Notes under the pieces: generated by a model | The model's input: only the letters and a program-made list of their open reading frames with translations | The model's database searches: none | What the model was told of the DNA's origin: nothing | NCBI GenBank assembly: GCA_019637115.1 | Contig: JAHBWH010000044.1 | Location: 1-50,433, forward strand | Source: Myxococcales bacterium | GTDB lineage: Bacteria > Myxococcota_A > Polyangia > Polyangiales > Houyiibacteriaceae | Length of the DNA stretch: 50,433 bases | Direction: 5' to 3' | Part shown: positions 44,155 through 50,433 of the stretch, piece after piece | How the letters are laid out: each line of letters starts with the position of its first letter | Numbering within the stretch: the first letter of the stretch is position 1 | Translations under genes and position numbers: made by a program

Positions 44155-45912
44155 ATGCGCCGTTTGCTTGCTTCGTGCCTCTGTCTCCTCGCCGCCTGCG
44201 CCGCCGAGGCGCCCGGGTCCCTCACCTCCCCGATCATCAACGGCAGCCCGACGAGCAGTTACCGCGAGGTCGTCGCGGTGGTGACCGTCACGAGCGGCGG
44301 CTCCGTCCGCGGTATTTGCAGCGGCACCGTGATCGGGCCGCGCACCGTGCTCACGGCGAAGCACTGCATCGACGACGGGACGCGCCGCACACCCCCCGCG
44401 AACCTGCGGGTCGTGGTCGGGACGAACATCTTCAGCAGCGTCGAGGCGACCTACCAAGTCACCGAGGTCTTCGCGCCGCCCGGGCCTTTCGTCGACGACG
44501 ACCTGCTCATGGGCAACGACATCGCGCTCGTGAACGTGAGCGCGAACATCAACACGCCGATCCGCGAGGTCGCGCGCAGCACCGCGCGCCGCGGCATGCC
44601 GATCACGATCGTCGGCTTCGGCCGCACCGATCCGAACCGCAGCGGCAGCGGCGTGAAGTTCATGGGCACGACGAACGTCGGGGAGATCTACCTGCGCGTC
44701 TTTCAGACGATGGGCATGTCGCGCACGTGTCAGGGGGACAGCGGCGGGCCCGCTTTCGACGCGGCGGGGCGGGTGATCGGCATCACGAGCTTCGGCATCG
44801 ACGAGCGCTGCCGCGAAGACATGTCGTTCTACACGGAGACCGCGCACCACCGCGAGCTCATCGCCCAGGCGCTCGGCGGCGAGCCGCCTTGCACTCCCCG
44901 CGCGACCGAGTGCAACGGCGCGGACGACGACTGCGACGGCCGCGTCGACTCGGGCTGCGGCACGCTCGGCGCGGACTGCTTCGAATCGAGCGATTGCACC
45001 AGCGGTCAGTGCCGTCGGATCCAAGATCGCATGGTCTGCACGCAGGACTGCGTGCCCTTCTCGACCGCCGGCGCCACCGGCACCTGCCCCGCTGGCTACT
45101 ACTGCGACGTGACGAGCTGCTCGCTCGGCGCCTGCGTGCCTGGCTCGCCGGGCACGGCGCCCGACGGCGCGAGCTGCACCCGCGACGGTGACTGCGCCTC
45201 CGCGCATTGCCAGAACCTCGCGACCGGCGGCGCCATCTGCGGGCGCCCCTGCCGCAGCGACGGAGACGCCTGCGGCGAGGGGCTGACCTGCAACACGCAG
45301 GGGCTCACCTGCGGCGTCTGCGTGTCCGACGAGGGCCCGATGCTGCCCTTCGGCACCCCGTGCGGCGAGGACCGTGACTGCGCGAGCGGCAACTGCGAGG
45401 GGATGTGCACGCAGGCGTGCACCACGAACGCCGACTGCCCCGGCTTCCGCTGCGGCCCCGCGGGCGTGTGCACCTTCGACCCGCCGGGGCCGCACGGCGC
45501 GCTCTGCGAGGACGGCGCCGACTGCCAGGCCGGCCTGGCGTGCGCGACGGTCGACGGCGACGACGTCTGCACGAGCGCCTGCGACGCGGGCTGCCCCGTC
45601 GGAACCGAATGCGATCGCGGCGTCTGCCTGCCGCCCGGCGATGTCCTCGGCGTGCCCTGCGAGGCCAACACCGACTGCCGCTCAGGCATCTGCGCGGGCG
45701 TCTGCACGCGGGTCTGCGACGAGCGCATCGGCTGCCCCGACGGCTTCGAGTGCCGCCCCGCGGGCGTCGTCTCCGGTTGTTTCCCCGCCCCCGCCGAGCC
45801 CGAGCCCGAGAGCGGCGGGCGCTGCAGCGTCGGCGGCTCCTCCGAGCCTCTGGCGCTCGGCGCCTTCGGCCTCGCGCTCCTCGCGCTGGCGCGCCGCCGC
45901 CGCCAACGCTGA
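44155..45912 (+). CDS. Trypsin-like serine protease lipoprotein with Cys-rich repeats and MYXO-CTERM-like tail
   Basis: A 585-residue exported protein. Signal MRRLLASCLCLLAACAAE has lipobox LAAC (Cys15). A trypsin-fold (S1) domain follows from IINGSP (residue 27, possible activation site) with catalytic triad His70 (LTAKHC), Asp122 (GNDIAL) and Ser196 (CQGDSGGPAF), all present. Residues ~250-270 carry the MopE-like metal-binding motif ATECNGADDDCDGRVDSGCG. Then about seven Cys-rich modules of the form C..D.DC.SG.C (to ~550). The tail is GGRCSVGG, a hydrophobic helix and ARRRRQR, a MYXO-CTERM variant. Having both a lipobox and a C-terminal sorting tail is odd and may mean one is not used. ATG 44155. 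Likely a surface protease. Confidence 0.9.
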   Translation: MRRLLASCLCLLAACAAEAPGSLTSPIINGSPTSSYREVVAVVTVTSGGSVRGICSGTVIGPRTVLTAKHCIDDGTRRTPPANLRVVVGTNIFSSVEATYQVTEVFAPPGPFVDDDLLMGNDIALVNVSANINTPIREVARSTARRGMPITIVGFGRTDPNRSGSGVKFMGTTNVGEIYLRVFQTMGMSRTCQGDSGGPAFDAAGRVIGITSFGIDERCREDMSFYTETAHHRELIAQALGGEPPCTPRATECNGADDDCDGRVDSGCGTLGADCFESSDCTSGQCRRIQDRMVCTQDCVPFSTAGATGTCPAGYYCDVTSCSLGACVPGSPGTAPDGASCTRDGDCASAHCQNLATGGAICGRPCRSDGDACGEGLTCNTQGLTCGVCVSDEGPMLPFGTPCGEDRDCASGNCEGMCTQACTTNADCPGFRCGPAGVCTFDPPGPHGALCEDGADCQAGLACATVDGDDVCTSACDAGCPVGTECDRGVCLPPGDVLGVPCEANTDCRSGICAGVCTRVCDERIGCPDGFECRPAGVVSGCFPAPAEPEPESGGRCSVGGSSEPLALGAFGLALLALARRRRQR

Positions 45913-46048
45913 ACGTCCACGGGCTCCACGGCCCGCGCATGCGTCCGACAGGGGTCCCGAATCGGCTGGGTTGCGCCCGAGGCCACACCGCGGTGGAATA
46001 GCGCCCGATGTGCGGAGAGCGGCAGACGCCGTCGTCGCGTCGAACCGA

Positions 46049-46774
46049 TTAGCCGTGCTCGGCGAGGAACGCGCGCACGCGCGCGGCGGCGGCGGCCACG
46101 TCGTCTGGGCCCTTCCACCGGAGCACGAGCTCTGGGTTCGGCGCGAGCGTCGCGACCTCTCTCGAGATCGAGGCCGGGTGGTAGACGTCGTCCCCGAGGA
46201 AGACCAGCAGCGGGAGCTCGCACGCCGCGACGTCCTCGCGCGTCGCCCCGAAGAGGAAGTCGCCGCCGAACATCCGCTCCCGGAACGCGCACCAATTCGC
46301 GTCGTCGACCTCGGGATGCGCCGCGCGCTGCTCTTCCGCCCAGCCATCGAAGAGCGCGTAGAACGTCTCGCGGTTGTCCGAGAGCCCGATGGGCTGGAAC
46401 ATCACGCCCGCGCGCATCCGACCCTTCGCGGCGCGCGCGAGGCGAACGACGAAGGGCCCGCCGATGCAGACCCCGAGCGCCGCGAAGTCCTCGACCCCGA
46501 GGTGGTCGAGGAGCGCGAGCTGGTCGGCGGTGTAGTCCGCCCAGCCCGCCTCCGGGCCGATCGGCCCGCGCGATCGCCCCGCGTTGCGCTGGTCCATCAC
46601 GACGACGCGGTGACGATCCGCGAGCCCCTCGACCGGACTCCACGGCATCCGCGAGAGCGCTTCGATCGTCGAGCGCATCCCGCCCGGCGCGAGGACGAGC
46701 ACCGTCGACGTGGCGTCCTCGGGGCCATGCACCTCGTAGTGGATCGAGACCCCATCGCGCTCGAAGCTCGGCAT
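46049..46774 (-). CDS. Alpha/beta hydrolase with a Cys at the nucleophile elbow
   Basis: A 241-residue alpha/beta hydrolase. N-terminal strand HYEVHGPEDATSTVLVLAPGG with the oxyanion region APGGMRST; VVVMDQRNAGRSRGPIG; nucleophile elbow GVCIGGPFVVRL, where Cys stands in the usual Ser position (G-x-S-x-G); acid region LLVFLGDDVYHPA; and late His in ARVRAFLAEHG or earlier. A Cys nucleophile is known in dienelactone hydrolase-type enzymes. The substrate is unknown. ATG 46774 is chosen because GGGAGGT lies 3-4 bases upstream; the longer frame adds an unlikely MAPQGAG leader. It shares direction with the two following minus-strand genes upstream of it. Confidence 0.85.
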   Translation of the reverse strand: MPSFERDGVSIHYEVHGPEDATSTVLVLAPGGMRSTIEALSRMPWSPVEGLADRHRVVVMDQRNAGRSRGPIGPEAGWADYTADQLALLDHLGVEDFAALGVCIGGPFVVRLARAAKGRMRAGVMFQPIGLSDNRETFYALFDGWAEEQRAAHPEVDDANWCAFRERMFGGDFLFGATREDVAACELPLLVFLGDDVYHPASISREVATLAPNPELVLRWKGPDDVAAAAARVRAFLAEHG

Positions 46775-46826
46775 GGACCTCCCATACCACGCGCCGGCAC
46801 CCTGGGGGGCCATCCTCGCTGACCGC

Positions 46827-47408
46827 TCAAGACTGCGAGACGATGACGGCGCTCATCACCAGGACGTAGACGACGACGCCGACGAGGATCCACAAACCGA
46901 GCCGCCGGGACCTCGGGCTGTCCACCTGCGCGCGCGCTGCCTGGTGCGCCTCCTCGAGGACCCGCCGATCCCTGTCGGCTGCGGACTGGGCCCGCGGCGA
47001 GGGGCGCAGGTCGAGCGCTCGCTCGATGCGCGCGACGTGTTTGCGCGCCTTGCCCGTGCCCAGGGGCATCAGCCGATAGAGCTCGTGACGCACGCCGCCA
47101 TCCGTGAGGTAGATGACGATCGCGACGTGTCGGCCGCTCCCGGTCGTCCGGTAGCCGGCGGCGTGCGTGGGGGACAGGTGCTGGGTCCCGCGGCCGAGCG
47201 CGCGCAGCTCGACGCGATCTCCGTCTCGCACGACCGTTCGCGCCGATCGCACCCCGAGCCCGAGGAGCAGCGCACCGAAGAGTCCGAGGGCGATCGTGCC
47301 GCCGTCGCTCGGAGCGCCCGCGACGGCCGCGATCCCGAGCAGCGAGGCGCCCCCCAACCACTCGAAGACGGGGATCCAACGGACGCTCCCCTCGCCAGTC
47401 CAGAGCAC
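46827..47408 (-). CDS. Unknown membrane protein with C-terminal anchor
   Basis: About 193 residues from GTG 47408 (TTG 47444 would give 205, but its extra codons lie in a 37-bp tandem repeat). Two membrane helices near the N-terminus (WLGGASLLGIAAVAG and GTIALGLFGALLLGLGV), a basic beta-rich central domain (VVRDGDRVELRALG, HVAIVIYLTDGGVRHELYRL), a helical stretch LEEAHQAARAQVDS and a C-terminal helix (LGLWILVGVVVYVLVMSAVI). The middle resembles bacterial PH-like small domains only in a general way. I do not recognise the family. It may be co-transcribed with the alpha/beta hydrolase (52 bases apart). Confidence 0.6.
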   Translation of the reverse strand: MLWTGEGSVRWIPVFEWLGGASLLGIAAVAGAPSDGGTIALGLFGALLLGLGVRSARTVVRDGDRVELRALGRGTQHLSPTHAAGYRTTGSGRHVAIVIYLTDGGVRHELYRLMPLGTGKARKHVARIERALDLRPSPRAQSAADRDRRVLEEAHQAARAQVDSPRSRRLGLWILVGVVVYVLVMSAVIVSQS

Positions 47409-47433
47409 CTCGCGAAGGTGCCCGGGATCGCGC

Positions 47434-47507
47434 GCGCGACGCAAGCGACCTCGGCGGGAGGCTCAGCCTCGCGCGACGCAAGCGACCTCCGCGGGAGGCT
47501 CAGCCTC
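47434..47507. repeat. 37-bp tandem repeat after the TraB/GumN gene
   Basis: Unit GCGCGACGCAAGCGACCTC.GCGGGAGGCTCAGCCTC occurs at 47434-47470 and 47471-47507, differing at one position. It directly abuts the TraB/GumN stop codon (47506-47508) on its 3' side. Each unit contains the small stem GAGGC-TCA-GCCTC. Confidence 0.9.
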
Positions 47508-48483
47508 AGTCGACGCGGGTGATCGTGTAGCCCTCGGCCCGGAGGGTGGCGAGCAGCCCCTGGTCACCGAGCCAATGGCCGAGACCGACGGCGACGAACG
47601 CGCCGCCCTCGTCGAGCTCGCGCTTCAGCACCGGCAGCCAGGCGGCGTTGCGGCGGGTGAAGAGGTGCTCGTGCATCTCGGGGGCGAGCCGTCGCTGCTC
47701 GGGGTCGAAGATCTTGTCTTCGATCTGGACCTCGATACCGAGACGGTAGGCGTCGACGAGCCCCTGCAGCTCATCGCGGAAGCGGTCGGGGTGCTCGACC
47801 ATCTCCGAGACCACGCGGACCATCTGGTCGTCCGGGATCGCGCCGAGCGCCGCCATCTGCTGGGCCGGTGTCTCGAGCGGGCGTAGCGCGAGGCCGCGAT
47901 CCTGCGTGTAGCGCACGAGGGTGACGTCCATGGCCTCGGGGAGCCGTCCGCCGCCGAAGACGTCGGCCGCGCGCTTCTGCGTGAGCACGACCATCGCGAA
48001 CCAGGGGCGCACGTGGCGGAGCTGATCGATGGGGAAGGTGCGCTGCAGCTCGTCGGTCAGCGAGTGCCAGGTGCTCGCGCGGAAGGCGTCGGCGAGCGAC
48101 CCGCGCCGGAGCCGGGCGGCCTGGGTTAGCTCCTCGGGGCGCATCGCGGTCGGGTCGATCTCGACGAGCACGACGCGCGATTGGTCGATGACGTCGAGGT
48201 ATTGCGCGGGGAGCGCGGCGTCGAGGCTGACGCCGACGTGGATCGTGCCGAGCAGATACGAGGGGCGCTCCGCGCGATCGACGCGGTAGATGAAGGGGCG
48301 CTGGACGGCCTGCGGTGGGCGCCGCGCGGGGGTGGCCGCTTCGTCGCCCGTGGTGGGCGCAGGGGTCGGCGTGACGATGGGCGCCGGCTCGTCGCTCGGG
48401 TGGTACTCGGGCGCGCGATGCGAAGGTGTCCCGCAGGCAGCCGCGGCGAGCAGAACGGTCGAGCCCAAGATCCAGGTTCGCAT
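47506..48483 (-). CDS. TraB/GumN family lipoprotein
   Basis: A 325-residue lipoprotein: MRTWILGSTVLLAAAACGTP with lipobox AAAC, then a Pro/Thr-rich linker to about residue 55. The TraB/GumN domain follows: YLLGTIHVGVSLDAALPAQ (GTIH motif), VLVEIDPTAMRPEEL, VRPWFAMVVLTQKR, EAMDVTLVRYTQDRGLALRPLET, and C-terminal AFVAVGLGHWLGDQGLLATL with GYTITRV. The family includes TIKI/TraB proteases or erythromycin-esterase-like metalloproteins with conserved His and Glu in GTIH and related motifs; its bacterial role is poorly known. The start is ATG 48483 with GGGAGGGG upstream. A hexanucleotide array lies just in front of the gene. Confidence 0.9.
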   Translation of the reverse strand: MRTWILGSTVLLAAAACGTPSHRAPEYHPSDEPAPIVTPTPAPTTGDEAATPARRPPQAVQRPFIYRVDRAERPSYLLGTIHVGVSLDAALPAQYLDVIDQSRVVLVEIDPTAMRPEELTQAARLRRGSLADAFRASTWHSLTDELQRTFPIDQLRHVRPWFAMVVLTQKRAADVFGGGRLPEAMDVTLVRYTQDRGLALRPLETPAQQMAALGAIPDDQMVRVVSEMVEHPDRFRDELQGLVDAYRLGIEVQIEDKIFDPEQRRLAPEMHEHLFTRRNAAWLPVLKRELDEGGAFVAVGLGHWLGDQGLLATLRAEGYTITRVD

Positions 48484-48527
48484 GGGCCCCTCCCATGCCA
48501 GGGGCCGAGGGAAGCGGCAAGCGAACA

Positions 48528-48599
48528 CCCGTGCCCGTGCCCGTGCTGGTGCCCGTGCCCCTGCCCCTGCCCCTGCCCCTGCCCCTGCCCGTGCCCCTC
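48528..48599. repeat. CCCNTG hexanucleotide array, 12 units
   Basis: Twelve hexamers: six of CCCGTG/CTGGTG type and the rest mostly CCCCTG, in one phase from 48528 to 48599. It lies between the divergent TraB/GumN and type VI secretion genes and runs in frame into the CusF-like remnant. Confidence 0.93.
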
Positions 48600-48602
48600 C
48601 CC

Positions 48603-48710
48603 TTCAGCAAGAACCCCCTCGAAGGGCTCGCCGCTGGCCAGCGCGTTCGGTTCACCTTCGTCGCCGAGCGAGGCGGACGGCACGTGATCCGCTCGATCGA
48701 GCGGCTCTGA
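48603..48710 (+). pseudogene. Truncated CusF-like (copper-binding domain) gene remnant
   Basis: The last 35 residues of an open frame, FSKNPLEGLAAGQRVRFTF...GRHVIRSIERL, look like the C-terminal half of a CusF-type periplasmic metal-binding domain (L..LK.GD.VRFTF......VI..I). The N-terminal half and signal are missing. Upstream the frame runs into the hexanucleotide array as Pro-Val/Pro-Leu repeats back to ATG 48495 (71 codons in all). It appears that array growth or a deletion replaced the front of the gene. Whether the hybrid is translated is unknown. Confidence 0.5.
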
Positions 48711-48806
48711 CGGTCGGTTTCCGCGTCCGGGAACTTTTTGCGCAACTCGCCCACGGCTGGGTCGAGGAGGGACCTGCATCCGCCCCCCGAGACCGCGAGC
48801 GAGACG

Positions 48807-50396
48807 ATGTCCTCATCCCGAAACGCCCCCGTCCCTCCTCCCCTCCAGCCGCCCCCCCAGGACCACGAGCCGCTGAAGACCGTTCGGGTCGACCGCTCGA
48901 TGATCCCCGACCTCGACGCGCCGCCGCCGGTCGCCCCGCCTCCGCACGCGCCGGCGCAGGGTGGAGGTGCCAGGACGATGGTCCTCCCGCGCTACGAGCC
49001 GCCCGAGGAGAGCGCGCTGAACGTGGTCGCTGGGCAGCCGGTCTACGATGACCTCGACGGACCGACGATGGCGGTCCCGCGCTTCGAGCCCTCGCTGGAC
49101 GCGCCAGGGGTCCCGCCCGTCGGCCCGCCAATGTCCACGCCGCCTCCGGGCCCGCCAAGGTCCGCCCCGCAGGCCGCGCCGATGCCCGCGCCGTCTGCCC
49201 CGCCCGCGTCGAGCGCTCCGCCCCGCTTCGCGCCCTTCCTCGACGCGCCGGATGCGCTCGGCGTCGCCCGCGCGCCCCTGGCCGGATCCGCCGATCCCTA
49301 CGGCGCGCCGCCGGTGGCGCCCGCGCCGCTCGCGCACGCGGTGGCGCGCGCCCCAATGGGCTCTCCGTTCCCCCGGGCCGAGGGCGAAGAAGACCGCGCG
49401 CGCGCCCCCCATGCGACGCCCCACGCCGAGGCCCCTCGCGCGCCGGTCCCGGCGATGCCTGCGTACGCCGCGCCCGCGTACTCAGCGCCTGCGTACTCCG
49501 CGCCCGCGCCCGCCGCGCCCACACGCCCGGCGACGTCCGCGCCGGCGGCTTACACGCAGGCCCCCGCCCCCGCCGCCTTCCGCGAGGGCCACGCCACCGC
49601 AGAGACCGCGCTCATCCCCCGCCCCGGTCGCCGTCGCCCTGGCCGCGCGAGCGCGCTCCCGCTCGCGCACGACCTGCTCCGGACCATCGTCGACCTCGGG
49701 CGCGCCGACGTCGGCACTCTCCCACCCGTGGGCGCCATCGAGGCCCAGCTCCGTGGCGCCGTCGAGCGCTTCCGCGCGACGGCCTCGGAGGCCGGTCATC
49801 CGACGGGTGACATCGAGGACATGAGCTACGCGCTCGTGGCCTTCGCCGACGAGAGCCTGCTCTCGCGCAGCGACGAGCTCCGCGACCAATGGGCCGGCCG
49901 CCTCCTGCAGATCGCGTTCTTCCGCGAGAACACCGCGGGCGAGGGCTTCTTCAGCCGGCTCGAGGCGCTCCTCCCCGATCGCACGCGGCGCCCCGTCCTC
50001 GAGGTCTACGGCGCCTGTCTCCTGCTCGGCTTCCGTGGCCGCTACGCCGTGCGGGGCGGCGACGCCGAGCTGCAGGGCCACGTCGAGTCCGTCCGCCGCG
50101 TGCTCCAGCTCGGGCCCGACGCGCTCGATGTGCCCCTCTCGCCGCGCCCCTACGTGCCGCCCCCCCTGCTCGCCCGTGGTGGCGGCTCGTGGCTCGCGCG
50201 CGCGGCGCTGATCGTCTTGACCCTCGCCGTCGCGCTCTACGTCGGCCTCCAGATCGACCTCAGCGCGCGCGCGGCCGCCCTCGCCGACCCCGACGCGCCC
50301 GCCGACCTCGAGCCGGCCTCCCTCGCCCCGCGCCGCAGCACGCCCCTCGCCGCCGAGCCAACCCCTCCCCAGGCCCCGGCTCCCGAGGACGACTGA
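48807..50396 (+). CDS. DotU/TssL-type type VI secretion protein with long Pro/Ala-rich N-terminus
   Basis: A 529-residue protein. The first ~285 residues are low-complexity Pro/Ala-rich and probably disordered, with repeated Thr-Arg-Pro motifs (LKTVRVDRS, ARTMVLPRYEPPEE, GPTMAVPRFEP). The DotU/IcmH domain occupies ~290-465: LAHDLLRTIVDLGR, AQLRGAVERFRATA, DMSYALVAFADESLL, WAGRLLQIAFFRENTAGEGFF, ALLPDRTRRPVLEVYGACLLLGFRGRYA. A single C-terminal helix (LARAALIVLTLAVALYVGL) ends in a Pro/Glu-rich tail. In type VI systems TssL anchors the membrane complex with TssM and TssJ. The other components must lie beyond the window end. ATG 48807 is used with GAGCGAGACG upstream; a TTG further upstream is unlikely. 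Confidence 0.87.
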   Translation: MSSSRNAPVPPPLQPPPQDHEPLKTVRVDRSMIPDLDAPPPVAPPPHAPAQGGGARTMVLPRYEPPEESALNVVAGQPVYDDLDGPTMAVPRFEPSLDAPGVPPVGPPMSTPPPGPPRSAPQAAPMPAPSAPPASSAPPRFAPFLDAPDALGVARAPLAGSADPYGAPPVAPAPLAHAVARAPMGSPFPRAEGEEDRARAPHATPHAEAPRAPVPAMPAYAAPAYSAPAYSAPAPAAPTRPATSAPAAYTQAPAPAAFREGHATAETALIPRPGRRRPGRASALPLAHDLLRTIVDLGRADVGTLPPVGAIEAQLRGAVERFRATASEAGHPTGDIEDMSYALVAFADESLLSRSDELRDQWAGRLLQIAFFRENTAGEGFFSRLEALLPDRTRRPVLEVYGACLLLGFRGRYAVRGGDAELQGHVESVRRVLQLGPDALDVPLSPRPYVPPPLLARGGGSWLARAALIVLTLAVALYVGLQIDLSARAAALADPDAPADLEPASLAPRRSTPLAAEPTPPQAPAPEDD

Positions 50397-50399
50397 TCG

Positions 50400-50432
<33 letters not shown>

Positions 50433-50433
50433 G

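Overview
The window is a very GC-rich chromosomal segment. The gene content points to a Myxococcota bacterium, probably of the Sandaracinaceae/Polyangia type. The signs are two secreted proteins with MYXO-CTERM-like C-termini, several lipoproteins with Asp/Gly-rich linkers after the lipobox, a DUF1552/DUF1592-type pair, a mevalonate-pathway operon, and a TerB-like/acyl-CoA oxidase fusion. No rRNA, tRNA or CRISPR array is visible. The right end stops in a 29-base C run that looks like a contig end.

Layout. 0.2-4.9 kb: phosphoglucomutase (-), a membrane protein, and a TetR/metallo-beta-lactamase-fold pair whose regulator has a 20-bp palindromic operator just before its start. 5.1-13.9 kb: a coupled acyl-CoA carboxylase pair (carboxyltransferase, then a divergent biotin carboxylase-BCCP fusion), acetyl-CoA synthetase (-), an AEC carrier (-) and an MFS transporter whose 5' end carries an in-frame TGA. 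14.0-17.0 kb: the coupled DUF1592-type and DUF1552 secreted pair (-). 17.7-21.1 kb: mevalonate kinase, diphosphomevalonate decarboxylase and phosphomevalonate kinase, an operon of the lower mevalonate pathway. 21.2-30.4 kb: a DMT exporter, a zinc-ribbon membrane protein, a DUF4215/MYXO-CTERM protein (-), an aldehyde dehydrogenase (-), a large PKD lipoprotein (-) and a DUF423 protein. 30.5-36.6 kb: a CpxA/CpxR-like two-component system (-) with a five-fold 10-bp-phased operator, then two divergent lipoproteins (lamin-tail and RCC1 types). From about 33.95 kb to 36.65 kb the DNA is visibly less GC-rich. 36.8-45.9 kb: the acyl-CoA oxidase fusion (-), small membrane proteins, an HD-type (p)ppGpp-hydrolase-like protein, a LysR regulator divergent from 4-hydroxyphenylpyruvate dioxygenase, and a trypsin-like lipoprotein. 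46.0-50.4 kb: an alpha/beta hydrolase (-), a membrane protein (-), a TraB/GumN lipoprotein (-) and a DotU/TssL-type type VI secretion protein (+).

The strongest unexplained structure is not a gene. At several unrelated loci the 3' end of a gene, last codons plus stop, is tandemly duplicated just downstream: the AEC carrier, phosphomevalonate kinase, the protein ending at 40751, and the HD hydrolase with three copies. Related tandem units lie right after the TraB and HPPD genes. There are also three arrays of one hexanucleotide family (CCCNTG); one of them abuts what looks like a remnant of a CusF-like gene. Two MITE-like palindromes with about 30-38-bp arms are present. A structured repeat of about 92-113 bp occurs once between genes and once inserted in frame in the acyl-CoA oxidase. 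Together these suggest a genome with active short-tandem-duplication and small-repeat dynamics at gene borders.
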